Assembly (NCBI GenBank): GCA_911728455.2
Contig: OU452233.1
Span: 17,693,926-17,757,925 of the forward strand
DNA: 64,000 nt
Direction of reading: 5' to 3'
Origin: Marthasterias glacialis
Taxonomy: Eukaryota; Echinodermata; Asteroidea; Forcipulatida; Asteriidae
Shown: piece after piece, positions 29,719 to 42,700 of the stretch
Numbering within the stretch: the stretch's first letter is position 1
Layout: every line of letters starts with the position of its first letter
Notes under the pieces: generated by a model
The model's database searches: none
Told to the model about the DNA's origin: nothing
The model's input: the letters and a program-made list of their open reading frames with translations, nothing else
Made by a program: the position numbers and the translations under genes

Positions 29719-32583
29719 ATGAAGACTTTATTTGTTTCGGCGCTTAAGTTATACGTGCCTCTGGCACTTTGTTCGTTTCTGTGTTGCGTCGGAGCCGAAC
29801 AATGCGGAGTGATGAAAACATTTTCTGGTCAAGGTGATTATCGGGCGAGTCTAGACAACATCATGGCGGATTTCAAAGCAAAATGTCGCAAGAAGACACT
29901 GGTTTCAACCGGCAGTATCACAACAGCGAGTTTGGAGACAGAAAGCAAGATGGGTACGAGTGAGAAGCAAGCGGGTTCAACCAACCCAACCACTTCAAGT
30001 GCGTGGACCCAAGCTATCACAGTCACAAGTAAGAAACTTTATTTCAATTTCAACTGCATAAAACAACTCGCACACACACTTTCTCATGAAGGCGGTCAGA
30101 GCATACTGAACGAAACGTTGACTTGTTAACCACCGGTTCTTTTCAGAACCACCACAAGACAGTTTTGTGTACATGGTGTCTCCGCAAACCATACTAGCTT
30201 GTGATCCCATTTCGTAAATTTCAAATCTTAAAGCCCCAGCTCAGCATTAGTAAGGAGAAAGACATTCACAGATTTACATATACCTCATGGTATAAAGATA
30301 ATGATGGTAGAAAACCTTCCTTGAAATATTTCTGCCTGAAGTGTTATCACTTTTAAATAATAAATGAAATAAGATCCAAATTCAGTTTTCGTCTCAGTGA
30401 GACGAACTCTGCCTCTAGGAATGCGTACAAAAATGCCATCACAGTCACTAGTAAGAAACATTATTTAAATTTTATTGTGTAATGCCACTGTACAGCTGCA
30501 TGAAACAACACGCACACACAATTATCCTGAAGACGATCAGATTGTTATATAAACTCCCCCCCCCGAAAAAAAGAACTGTTCAAGTCTTGTACTTTATCTT
30601 TAAGCCATGGATGATCTTGTACTCATTTCAGCAAGTTCTGGCTGGCCGCTAGGACACTACGGTTTACCTATGCCTAGTTCGGGTTGCCCGGCTGCTGCTG
30701 GCGATGGTTTCACCTGGCAGACTGGATTTCGTACCCATGACACGGACAACTCTAATTCTGACAATGAATGGTCAACCACTCTTCATCTCTACGGAGAGTA
30801 TGGTGTCAATGACATGACGCAGCATTTCTGCATAAAGACAGAAAACCCTGGGACCGAGGACGGCATTGAATGGCCTGTTGGTAACTACTGCGTGTTCAAA
30901 TATGGAGAAAATTGCCCGAATAGTGAGTAAAATCTGATCATATAAAGTTATTCATTTAATTAAAAAAAATCTATATTAATAAATTATCTCTAAACATCTA
31001 AAGCAGCTTCTTCTCTATCTCGGAGTTTTTCCAGTTTTAATGCACCTATTTTTGCTTGGTTTTGTTTGTTGTGTTTGTTTGTATGTCTGTTGGGTTGTTT
31101 GCTTGTTTGTCTGTTTGCTGGGTTGTTTGTTGGGTTGTTTGTTTGTTTGTTTGTTTGTTGGGTTGTTTGTTTGTTTGTTTTTGGTTTGTCTTATTGTGTT
31201 CTTTGTATGTCCTGTACGATCGGTTTCTTGTTTTGTGTATTATAATTCGTCCAAAAAAAATGCTCTTTTGAAGTGCTTGTTCGTTTGTTGGGTTGTTGGG
31301 TTGTTTGTTTGCTTTTGTTTTGTCTTGTTGTGTTCTTTGTATGTCCTGTATGATTATGCTGTTAAGTTCAGTTTCTTTTATGTAAAAAGAAACTTGCTCT
31401 TTTTAATTGAAAAATATGCCTCCATAACTGCGTCTGTTTTTACTTTTAAGATAAATTGAACTAAATTCAGTGTGATAATTGTTTATTATTATTATATGAT
31501 TGTGTTTCCAATCATTACTCATTTTACTAGAGTCCCTCTAATTGAGAATGCGTACTACATTCTAAACGGTACATACTAAACGTAGCTAGACATTCTTGGG
31601 ATGCTTTCGGGGGGGGGGGGCATATTTTAGGGGGCTCTTGGACTATCGAACCATCCATTTATGCATTTTTCGAGCTCATGGTGGGGGAGGGTTTTGGGCG
31701 GGTTCCTCCGTGCCGGCACCCCCTCTCCCCCACCCCACCCCGCTGGTTACGCAACAACTACAACATGATGTTTACATGGGCTAGTTCGAGTATTGCGTGT
31801 ACAAAAAACAAAAACCACAGAGTCGGACAATCACCTTCTTCGAGAACCTATTGAGGAAATGACTTTTCTCTTTCCAAAATTAATGCGTCTGCCTGATTGT
31901 AAAACTGTAGGGTGTTCCCCTTCCGTTCTCTCGCAAATGAAACAACGAAATGAGCTGATTATTTTCACACGTTGGTTTTATTACATAATTTGTACCAAAA
32001 AATGAAAGCATTTACATACACTTTACCAATGTTGAGCTGGGATTTAAAAAAAATAATAATAATAAAATCACGCGATGAAAAAGTTGTCAAGTTACAGTTT
32101 ACATTTCAGACACTATTCTGTTTTGTTTTTGGTGCCATTGTTTGTTGATTAAACAGTTTATGGAAGGTCTCCATTTGCATTTAAAAAATGATCTCGTTGA
32201 ACGTTAGCAATTATGCATAATTTTTTACAGATCAGATGTTGTCTGGTTCTATATCATGGGATGATGAGGACAATAGCAACCAGAACAAAGTGCAAGGCAC
32301 TGTACCAGCAGGAGTGTACGACCAGGATACCGTTATCAACTACTGCTGCATGACCGGTGGCAATAGTTCTCAGCCGATCAACTTGCCGACTCAGAATCCT
32401 TTCTATCTGTTCCCGTATAGCTCTCAGGAGTGTCCGGCAGTAGAAGGCATGGTGGCGACCGAGGAATACTTCACATGGGATCAAGATTCCTGGAACGGTG
32501 TAGCTTCACAAGGCAATCACCCATATAGGATTATCGGCGATGGTAAGCTGAAAATTGGTTACTGTTACTACTCGGCTGCTTAG
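29719..32583 (+). CDS. Apextrin-like secreted protein with ApeC domain, copy 2 (3 exons, 317 aa)
   Basis: Exons 29719-30028, 30632-30922 and 32231-32583, all in phase; 954 bp. The signal peptide (MKTLFVSALKLYVPLALCSF) and ApeC domain (about residues 104-317) are nearly identical to copy 1, with all ApeC cysteines kept. Exon 1 has 26 extra residues (SLETESKMGTSEKQAG then STNPTTSSAW), a Ser/Thr-rich linker between the N-terminal part and the ApeC domain; this 78-bp difference is the main structural change from copy 1. Other changes cluster on the polar loop after FRTHDTD (NSNSDNEW against DADAHNEW) and at DYGVDD/EYGVND. Role as for copy 1: secreted, probably binding bacterial or matrix glycans by analogy with amphioxus relatives. 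Confidence 0.9.
30232..30440 (-). mobile_element. Right arm of the TTAA element in apextrin 2 intron 1
   Basis: AGCCCCAGCTCAGCATTAGT follows TTAA at 30228-30231. Same arm and position as 21932-22130. Confidence 0.75.
31040..31370. repeat. (TTTG)n minisatellite in apextrin 2 intron 2
   Basis: Same array type as 22742-23218, with fewer large units. Confidence 0.85.
31880..32043 (-). mobile_element. Left arm of the TTAA element in apextrin 2 intron 2
   Basis: TCTCGCAAATGAAACAACG to CAATGTTGAGCTGGGA, then TTAA at 32044-32047. Same arm and position as 23735-23895. Confidence 0.75.
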
Positions 32584-33162
32584 AAAGTTTCTTTCTATAT
32601 ATACCTTATGCACACGGCGTCATTTGAGTAGGGCGCCCTCGACTAGAGGTCAAAAGAAGGCCGCTCATTGGACCATCCTCTGCGCCGCGCGTACATACAC
32701 GTGCGTTTTCCATTGTTGCGTCATCGTTTCACCTCTAAGATGGCGACGTGATGACGTCAGTGCATAAGGTCTTTTGTCAATTTAACACAAAGTCTCATTT
32801 CTAACGGGAGGATGATGTCTTTTGTTATAGAACTTGCCCGTATGTAACTGTAATATTGCTATTATGAAAGATTCATGATTTTTGAGAAAAATTACTGTCT
32901 AATTATTTGTTTACATAAAATTACAATACTTTCAAAATCTTTGAAAATGTCAGGGTTCAAGTAAGTACCAGTTGAAAAAAAAGAAAAAAGAAAAAAAAGG
33001 AAATAACCCTTGACCCCCCCCCAAAAAAACAACAACAAACAAACAAACAAACAAACAAACAAACAAACAAACAAACAAACAAACAAACTTAGAGGGTTGT
33101 TTACAAAGAACGGTTACAAACATTTTCGAATTTTACTTTTACTTTTAAACAAACTTGACAAA
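32584..33162. other. Downstream flank of apextrin copy 2
   Basis: Non-coding. It contains an (AAAC)n microsatellite at about 33033-33087. Without the insertion seen in copy 1, no AATAAA follows the stop codon closely. Confidence 0.4.
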
Positions 33163-33359
33163 CAGTGACGTAACCAGAAGGAGGGTGCAAGGGGATGGAG
33201 CCCCCATCTCCACTCAGAACACTTGCCTCTCCTCTCCCAAGTGACTAATCAGAAAAAAATGCACAATGGAATAGTTTGATACATGAAATAGCCTCCAAAT
33301 TATGTCTTTGCCCCGGCTTGCCCCCGCCCCCTCCCGAAAAAAGTCTGGCTACGCCACTG
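33163..33359. mobile_element. hAT-type MITE with perfect 8-bp target duplication
   Basis: Ends CAGTGACGTAACCAG and CTGGCTACGCCACTG are exactly flanked by TTGACAAA at 33155-33162 and 33360-33367. Confidence 0.8.
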
Positions 33360-33613
33360 TTGACAAACGTAAACACTTTTGAAGTTAAAGTCTTTATGGT
33401 ATAAAATAAATATTAGCAGTAATACAATTATAACGTGGATAGACATCACTTCGTCTTAGGGCTCAACTATTGCCGTAGCAACTTTGTACTTTGATATCGC
33501 TATTTTGCTTAGCAACTAAAATTATGTAAATTTATAATTCAATGTTTTGTGAACTTAAGATTACAACAGATTTCATGCATTCTGTAGGCTTATTTTAGAG
33601 AAAGGTCTTTTAA

Positions 33614-33969
33614 AGCCCCAGCTCAACATTGGTAAAGTGACTGTTAATGCTTTCATTTTTTGCACAAGTCAAGATATTTGTAATAAAACCAACATGTAAA
33701 ATTGTTACCTCATTTCGTTGTTTCATTTGCGAGAAAACAGTAAAACTTCATTCAGCATTTTTGTACTTATTGCTATTGGCAAACTTTTCGTCTCACTAAG
33801 ACGAAAACTAATTTTGAATCTAATTTCAATTAGTATTTAAAAACGATAACACTTCAGGCAGAATTATTTCAAGGAAAGTTTTGTACAATCATTATCTTGA
33901 TACCATAAGATATAATAATGTAAATATGTGAACATTTGTTTTTCTTCTTACCAATGTTGAGCTGGGGCT
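33614..33969 (+). mobile_element. Intact TTAA-flanked inverted-repeat element (X1)
   Basis: The inverted ends AGCCCCAGCTCAACATTGGT and ACCAATGTTGAGCTGGGGCT lie directly inside TTAA on both sides (33610-33613 and 33970-33973). It is 356 bp and non-coding. Its two halves occur separately in introns 1 and 2 of both apextrin genes. TTAA target duplications point to the piggyBac or Kolobok superfamilies. Confidence 0.8.
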
Positions 33970-33973
33970 TTAA

Positions 33974-35565
33974 AGGTACACACCGGCTTACTGTTTACCT
34001 AATTAAGTGATGTGGAATGACAGACAATATTTTTTAAATGGTTGTTCTTAAAAAAAATCATCAAAATATCATGTAATTAACGAAAAATGTAAAAAAAAAA
34101 AAAACACGGTCAAAGGTCAGCTTATACGCTTTTCCAGCCGTTGCAACTGTCAAGTTTACGTGACAATGTTGCGCAATGTTGTACGTAGACTGGTGCTCTG
34201 TTTATGTTTGAATTATTACAATGACGAGGTATAAGGATCCAGACTTCATATCCATCCAGCACAAATTCACGTGTAAATAAGAAAACAGACATAAACGGAC
34301 AGTGTATTCTGTGTACAACGAACTGCACGAACTTAGTTGCAATGGAGAACGTTTCTTCATTATATCGCAAGTAGGCCCTATGTTGTAAAAAATTACTTGG
34401 CCGAATGCCAGTTGGGTCCAGGACTGATCTGTGTTGTCAGGTCGTGTTCAAATGTAGAAAGGGAGAGAATAAGCTTGGCATAATGTGGACATCACAGACA
34501 TGATGGACCATAATTGTCAACATGTGAGTCTTCGTGAATTAAAATGTACGCAGGCATATTCACAATACAGTTCTATGACACAAACCTGTCTATCAAAATT
34601 ATGGCAAAGACCACATCCTTCATATTCTCATCGTGACCAGCCTGCTGCAGTCTAAAAACTAATGGTAGTGTCCCTAATCTTGGACCATCTTTTCACATTG
34701 GCTTGGCCAATAACAGTCATGTGCCAAGCGAGCCTCCCGCTTTCGCTGCAAACGGATTGCCAATGCTGGCAGCTTTAGCGAAGGCATTCTCCCGTTTTTC
34801 GGGAGATGACTTCACTGGCCGGCTGCGGCCACCGCCACCGGTTTTTTGTTGTGGCGATTGGGGGGAGCTATCATAGAAGTAGATAGATCAGCTGTATGGG
34901 ATAAACATTCCCCGTCGTCGCTCGTGTGCGTAGCACAGGCAACACGTTACAATAGTTAGGGGATAATAGCTAGGGATACAGACTAAAACCCTCGTAAAAG
35001 AAACGTAATTGTTGGTCTGGCTCCCTACCCCTCCGACAAGCTCCCACGCTTACGGCTAGACCGACCGGCAAGCTGGGGAGTTCATGCCCCGGAGTTTGTC
35101 TCTCTGGCCCCACGATACACGGCACCGGCTGTACGGGATATGCCCAAGGTTTACGTTCCGCTAGCTCCCACGTTGTTGCGCCGTAAGACACGCTTCGGTT
35201 GCACGGACTCTCTGAATGCAAATATTACGTTCGATTTTTCATCATTATTTACAAATTGTATCAATAATCTGAACACATAAGTCTTTTTTGTCAAATACTC
35301 ATGAATAATTGTATAAAAAAAGGATTTAAATTTGGTTCAGTAATTTACTTTTATACGGCTGGAAGTAAAACTAACTCCGAAGATCACGTGATTTATCCGA
35401 ACCACTTTTTTGGTTCGGATAAATCGTTTTTTGAAAAATGCTCGAAAACGGCAAGATTTGATGGTTTCTTTTATGAACCGTTCTTCTCCATTCCTGCAAG
35501 ACCTTTGAAGTCATATGTTAGCCTATTTTGTAGCCCAAACAGCCCAACGAAGCCGGTGTGCACCT
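33974..35565 (+). mobile_element. Second TTAA-flanked element (X2), sharing a TTAA with X1
   Basis: Ends AGGTACACACCGGCTT and AAGCCGGTGTGCACCT are inverted repeats flanked by TTAA (33970-33973 and 35566-35569). It is about 1.6 kb with no transposase frame. It contains a GC-rich block at about 34700-35215 of unknown origin and a hairpin at 35390-35425. Confidence 0.7.
35390..35425. repeat. Perfect 15-bp hairpin
   Basis: GATTTATCCGAACCA and TGGTTCGGATAAATC are separated by a 6-nt loop (CTTTTT). It lies close to the right end of X2. Confidence 0.85.
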
Positions 35566-36520
35566 TTAAGACTTGTTTATTGTGAACTCAAGATTATAAC
35601 ATTTACATGCATTTTGAACTCTAATTTTAGTGAAAGCTCTGTTAACGTTTTTTTTCCTCGTACAAATATCATGCATGACTAAAACGAGTCTGAAAATTAT
35701 GAATAGTCCGGCCCTGTTATGTGTATAGTGATCTAACATTGAGTGCACAGGGAACCAGACAACTTTGTCCAACCCGATCCAAGAGCAAAAACGGAGGGTA
35801 TAAAACAATCGAGTTGACTGTAAAGACATTTTTGAACCGGTTTCTCAATTGTCAATATGCCTGATAAAGAAGAACATGCCATGGGAATCAACGCAAACTT
35901 AATTAGTGTCAAAATGTTGGTAACATTCTAAGGTAGGTTATAATACACAGTCATTGTGTACTATTTTGTGTTTCAATTCTCAGACATTATTTATATTTGC
36001 CATTAGTGAATTGTTGTCAATACCAATTTGTGTGTGTAGTTTAAATTTTAGCAAGGAAAGACATCGCAGTGATGATGAGGATGAGCGGCCTCCCAGTCGT
36101 GAACATGAGTCCAGGAACTCATCTAGAAACCAATTGGGAGTCGCGTGTTAGAAATATAATCGCACCAGTCTCTATAATAAATGAGGCACTCACGTACGCT
36201 GAGTGTGCTTCTTCAACCATCACTAATTGGACTCCTCGTCAAAGGTGGTTATTTTTCATGCAATAATAATCACCATTTTAAATAAGTGTCTGCCCTTCAA
36301 CGAAGTACATGATAAAACATTGTTAACTTGTTGCTTTGCGAGTCCTCGGGGGGCTATTTCTTATTAAAACAAATGCAGTGACTCTTGTTTTCTTCTCCCC
36401 ACTTTTGTTGAAAATGTTGGGGAATCCAGACGGGATTCGGGCAACCCTTTTGCATTCAAGAGCTGGGAGATGGGACTAAGGTAGCCACCAAGACATTGCG
36501 TCAAAAGCCTTCCTCGAAAC

Positions 36521-37846
36521 CACAAACTGTATACGATTTATGGGCTTCCTTTAACAATATGAGCGAAGGTTGCTAGGTCGCTCATCGACGGTCAGAATTT
36601 TTACCTTTACCAGTTAAGACTATTATTTGAGCCCACGTCGCTTATTTCCATATCAACATTTAGGGGGCTTCTGTCTGAGTCCAACAAGTAGTGTAATGTA
36701 TCTTAAAGTTGGATGTGAATTAATTCTTCAGTCTTTTTCCAAGTTACATCTTAAAAAGAGGGGATCTATGGTCAAGTTCAGTTTTGTGATGTACTCATTT
36801 TCCAGTATAGATGGAGTCCTTCTAAAAATGGAAAATAATTACAAGTCTCGTAAAATGGTGTAAAATGCCGATGAATTTGACCTTGGAGCCACTCTTTAAA
36901 ATATATATATACTCGTTGATTGTACTCCTTCTTTGTGGGTGTGTGTAGAGGGGGGGGGGGGGTAGTTGTTTTCTCATAGAGTTGCGTAACTGTTTCCATT
37001 GTTTGATGAGTACCCCAAGAAGACACTCATTTTGTTTACTATACTATTTTCGGACAAGTGGTGGCGCTCTTCGCAGTCAGGCGCCATTTTGTACACAATT
37101 TGAAACGGCACCAGGGTCAAGCACATTCTTGGGTTGGTTATCGTCACTGCTGCAGGTAAACAAAATCTTGCTCATTTTACGTTGAAAGTAAAAAGTTGAT
37201 ATAAAATGCTACCAGTGTAGGCTTTACCATTTTTCCATCAACTATTTTTCATGAGGTTCTGCACGTTTGTATGTTGACCATATAACTTTTACAAGGAGTA
37301 ATAACGTTGGATAAAATTCTTAGACTATTATATTAGAACACAAAATGGCGACCAGTGCAAGCCCACTAGTGGGGAGGTGGAACGATACTGTTTTGAAGTA
37401 GGCTTTATTTCCTATTATTTAGTTTGTTTATTTCTATGTCACACACAGTGAAAAAATCTTCGTTTTTCTTTGACCAACTTGTATATTAAACACTAACAGT
37501 GACGCTGCTTTACCGCAGAATTCTAGGCGGCACTGAGCGTAGAGGTTTTTTTCTGCTTAAGCAAAAGTATCGCAAGGAAATTTGGCAATGGGAAACGATG
37601 CCGAATTCGACAGCCACTTTGTCAGTCTTATAACCAAACATAATGGTGATCATATCTGGGTAAACAAAATATGACTTGATCATATTGAACGATAAAGTGG
37701 CAATCGGATGGGGAACTTTTTTTCTAACCCAGTCCTCACAAAAACAATTTATTAGCGGAGCCAGCCTGTTGTTTAGGTTTTATAATAGAGGCATGGGAAA
37801 TTTCAGGCTTTTAATCTGAATCTAGACCACGTTTATGGCTGCCGGG
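36521..37846. other. Intergenic spacer
   Basis: AT-rich sequence with a G-run at about 36950-36962. No gene was recognised. Confidence 0.4.
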
Positions 37847-38208
37847 CAGTGGCGTAACTAAGGGGGGAGGGGGCGGGGACGGGTGACGGGGGCACATGCC
37901 CCCCCCCCCAACTGATGTCCGTGCCCCCCCCCCCGTGCCCCCATTTGAAATCTGGACTTTTGAGATTAAAAAATACCAGAAAAAAATGTTTCATTTTATA
38001 AGTTTTTCTGTAATAATTTCAATGTTTTTAAAACTATTTTATATTATTTACACGAAGAATGTATTTTTTTTTACCTCAAGAAGTCAGAAGTGCGCAGAAA
38101 AGGGGCTGGTTTGGGACAAATACTAACGGACACTTAAGTTTTAATTGGCAAAAAGTGCCCCCCCCCCTGTGCCCCCCCCCCCTAAAATTTACCCTAGTTA
38201 CGGCGCTG
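37847..38208. mobile_element. hAT-type MITE with perfect 8-bp target duplication
   Basis: Ends CAGTGGCGTAACTA and TAGTTACGGCGCTG are exactly flanked by CTGCCGGG at 37839-37846 and 38209-38216. The interior has G- and C-homopolymer runs and no gene. Confidence 0.85.
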
Positions 38209-38216
38209 CTGCCGGG

Positions 38217-39280
38217 TGATAATATGAGTAGCTGTTCTCTATATAACAAGACATCCTGCACGTTGATCTACTTCTCTAGTACTAAAGATACTGTTCCCAA
38301 AAGCTCCATAAAATCTATAACTCGAGGGGTTACCAAAAGGTGGAAATGCCATCATTTCAACATACCTCCAAAGAATTGGAGCCTGGTTTCAGAAATTGTG
38401 GTCCGCAGTGACTGTCGCCCCTGAAAGCACGACTAGCCAGTGTAAATAATTAAATTAGATTTGTGCACATAAATACATTTCTAATTGTATATAATACTAC
38501 TTGCATTTAATATAACATTGTTATAATTTTACTTATCTATTATTAGTACAGTTGTTTATTCGACCTCGGCTAATTAAACAAATACAACGATCAGTAGAGC
38601 ATTAATGAGGCAGAAGATCGTACAAAAAAAAATATTAGGCCCTCAAAGATAAATTGCTCCAAAAAACACATAGGTGAAACAAGCAAATAAATAACAAGAA
38701 ACATCCAAATGTGTACAACTTATTTCATAACAGCATCAACTAAAAAATCAATTTCAAATGTTCTACTTCTTATTATTAACAAACAAAACTAAGCTTTTCA
38801 TGTTAAAAAGTTGTAAAATCAAAAGTTAGTTTTTCTCCTTTCCGACTTTACCTGAAAAATATATCTACATCGCTGTGTTTATTGCTACATCCATTGTTGT
38901 ATTCAACAGGCATGCAAATGTTCAGCTGATCAGCTGATTTCCTCTTTTTTGTTTAATAGCCGTGCCATAGAAAAACTGAAAAAAAAAACACTGTACAAAA
39001 TTAACTGTGCTTGGCAATTTATGGAGGGTTTGTGAGATGTTTGAAAAAAGTCTTTCAAATAAAGTACTGTATGTAACAATGGTGTGGCAGTGGAAGAGGA
39101 GGCTGGCCATCAGAAATGCACAATAAACCTTCATCATAAAAGTACCGTCTCGATGTTTCTATCCTTCATATAAATATCCTTCTTTCAAAAAATATAATTG
39201 GAACTGCATGTTGTTGGAAAGTAAACATGATAGTTTAACAAAAATCTGGTCTTGGGATGGAAAGGTCAATTGGGGTGTAG
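38217..39280. other. Intergenic spacer downstream of the SLC22 gene B
   Basis: AT-rich with short A/T runs. No gene was recognised. Confidence 0.4.
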
Positions 39281-39470
39281 CGTCTCGTGGCCGGCCCAGC
39301 AGTTTAGAGCAGAGGACTCGAGTTCTGGTGGCTAAGTCATTAGTATGTGGGTTCGAGTCCCCGGTCATGACACCTGTGTCCTTGAGCAAGGCACTTGATT
39401 ATAATTGCTTCAAATGGGGAAAGATGCAGTTTTGTTTGTCTCGTAACGGATTCATTTACCCCTTCCTGTT
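39281..39470 (+). mobile_element. tRNA-derived SINE (S2)
   Basis: Contains B box GGTTCGAGTCCCC (39351-39362) followed by GTCATGACACCTGTGTCCTT and GAGCAAGGCACTT. The A-box region is degraded (GTGGCCGGCCCAGCAG). Confidence 0.65.
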
Positions 39471-39711
39471 CTTGTAGCTGTGGACAGACTTGCTTTTAAT
39501 CTAGCTATGTCTTGTTTCTAACCAATAGGGCAGGTTTATATACCTTCTCAGTGTAGTCCACAGCTCGAGCGGGCCTTCTGATGTGCGACTTGCATTAAAG
39601 AAAACAAACATAGAATTGCTACTGAGAAACGTCCAAAAACTTTGACTGGTGCTGACTTGCCTCAATAGGTTTGCAAAAACTAAGCTAGGTTTTATGGTTA
39701 TTAATCTTGTT

Positions 39712-42700
39712 CTACACCAGATCGGTAGCGACTTCTGAGTGTTTGCTGGAAGGCTTTTCTATGTGGTCTTTGAAGCGTGTGCATGGGGGAGTCCTGCCGA
39801 GATTCACGGCATCTTCTATCGTCTCAGGAAGAGGTTTGTTTCTGGTCTCTGGCAAGATTGGGATGATGACGGCAGACGCGATGCTTAGAGCTCCAAAGAT
39901 TGTGAGAGGAAGGAAGGATGCATATCTAGCCTATAAGTTTGTTTGACAAGGAAATATAAGTGTAATATTTCATTTATATATATTCAACTAATATTAGTTC
40001 CTAAAAGTGCCCATCCACTGAAAGGTATAACATTATAAATAATAGACAAATTGAAAACGCTACAAACTGAAAAATAAATTAAATTTAGATTTAATATTAG
40101 AAAAAAAGGGGAAAAGAATAATAGCAAGTTGATCATAAATCAATTTTGAAAATGAAAAATGACCATTTTGAAAACTATACATTAAAATAAAGAGAAACAA
40201 AATAAAAGTGTCAATCCTCATGACCTTTTAAAAGTGTTTACATTATTAGAAATACAGCATTGCTATCAGACTTCTTCAAATATAACCGCATATTCAAATG
40301 TCACTTCACACTTATGTGGGGCTACCCTCCAGGGGAACAAAATTAATTCCCACGCATTTTCAAAACTGAAATTTTCAGAACTATAATTTTAATCTCTATA
40401 CTCACCAAATATAAGATTAATGGAGCTACAACTGTCCCAATATTGGCCACAACGGCTCCGATTCCGAAACCGACATTTCTGAAAATCACAACCAAATTAA
40501 ATTAAACTTGAGCACCTTGACATTGAGAAGAAAATTAACAAATTGAAAATTTATTGTTTAGCTTCAGATTCTCAATTGGCAAAATTGTTTGATAAAACTT
40601 GTAGGCTTCTGGAGTTTGGTTAATGGCTGGTCCATCAGGTGGCGTGTCATGGCTGACGAGTGGTCTAGCTCATTGACCTCAAGTTTCAGTGGCCACGTCA
40701 CCGGAGTGTGGGTTCGGATCCCAGTCATGACACTTGTGTCCTTGAGCATAATTTACTTTACTGTAATTGCTTCTCATCACCCGGGAGTAAATGGGTACCT
40801 GTGCGGGCAGAGATTGTTGATGTGAATGATTTGCAACCTGTGCGCCGATTTGGCTGCCGGTGCTGCACACTCCAAAGGAGTTGAGATGGTTTTAAGAATG
40901 CTTAGGGCCGGATGAAATGGGGTAATAATACTGAAAGGCACTTTGAGAGGCCTAGTTGGCTTGACAAAGCCTGTATTAAATAAGTACACATTATTTTTAT
41001 TATTAAAATAGGTTTGTAAATAACATGGCTCCTCAGGGAAACTTTGACCTGAAATCTTTTTAACATCTTAGGTTACTGCCAAAATGTTTCAAAAACCGAC
41101 CATGTTCATATTGAGTTTTAAGCAGACAGCTGTTGCTAAATTTTGTACGAGTATAAAAAATAAAACTGTTCTACACTAAAATCTCCTTGAATTTTAGCTA
41201 ATCTCTCAGACCATCCACACATTTTAATTGATTTTTTTTTAGTTGTGACCTCTAGTTTAACTTTTCCTTGAGAGTGTCAATTGAGATCTTGTCAAGTCCC
41301 TTTGTGTTGTTTTATGCATTATCAAATGAACTTTTTATCAAACCTTGGTTTTATCTTCCTTTTTGAAGGAAAATGTTCTCCCGTATTTGGGGATTACCTT
41401 ACCTGACAGGTGTTGGGAAGATTTCAGAGCAAAATATTAAGTTGATAGAGAAGGCACAGGTAATGCAGAGTTTAGCAATGATGGCCATGACGACAATGGG
41501 AATAGTCAAATCTGCTCCTTCCTCTGAAACGAGAACAACATTATTCTTAAGTGTAACTTTTAAGTTTCATGGTGTAGCAGGTAAGAATAATAACTAGACA
41601 TATGGTGACAACTTTGTTATGATAGGCAATGTCTAAGTAAACGGCTTCGGCAGTGGCTATGGCTGGATCATACTCTTCAATGTTATCATTGCAGCTACCC
41701 ATAGCCGTAGCCAAAGTTGCTTGATTCTGACATGGCCAAAACCTCATATTACAACTGCTGTTGCCAATGTGTATATAGGGTACCAGACAGAAACAGTTGT
41801 TACTTGAAGCTTACCTGTCTTCGTTGGTATAAAAGCTGTCGCTATACTAGTCAATCCAGACACCAAAAAAAATAAGCCCATAGATGGACGACGACCCCAC
41901 CTACAAAAAGAAAGACCAACTCAAATTTAAACAAACCATAAAATAAATTCAAGTTTATAATCCCATTTTAAGAACATCACGAAATAAAAATTTGAGTGAA
42001 TTCACTCCTAAATCTAACTGTCATACCAACTCTTTTGTAAGAGTTAGTTGCACCATTTTGTGCACCTACCATGTCATCGCAAAATGGATGATGAAGAAAG
42101 CCGGAATCTCAGCAAGTCCGAGGAAAAAGAAGTTGGCGTATTTGCTACCGACGAGATGAGCGCTGTTCAGAGATGCTCCGTAGTATGTCATCATGCTGAC
42201 GAACCTAAGTAATGGAAGCGATAATCATTTACAGCAGAGATTTAGATTTTACATTGACCCCAAATTTGGCAGCCACTGATCCAATGTCATCCTACAAGCA
42301 GTTTTGAGTTATTTGTGAAAGGGTAAGGGTTTTTTTTGTTGTTTTTTTCTTTTATGGAAGTCGCCAGACACATAAGGCCTGTAAGCCACTCGAGGTGTGG
42401 GCTACAAATTAACTGTGTTATCCAGGGGCTGGTGCCACCTACTCCTGGGGCTGAAACATGGTCACCCTCTTTACAGTCTGTAAGGATGTAGGCTTAGGTA
42501 TCATCTATCAGAAGCCTGGCTGGTAGAGCAGAAGGCTCTACCTCCCCAACTTTTACGAAGCAATTATGGTTAAGTGCCTTGCTCAAGGACACAAGTGTCA
42601 TGGCCGGGACACGAACCCACAGCCACGAGAGCTTGAGTCCGACGCACTAACCACTCGGCCACGACCACCACGGTTACCATCTTTACTGTACTTCCTAAGA

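Larger units (their letters stand above)
28570..36520. repeat. Segmental duplication, right block (apextrin copy 2)
   Basis: Paralogous to 20505-26616, as described there. It is longer because of two adjacent TTAA-flanked elements (33614-33969 and 33974-35565) and a local duplication near its left edge, where the ACCAACCTGTTCTG segment occurs twice (about 28588 and 28756). Confidence 0.8.
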
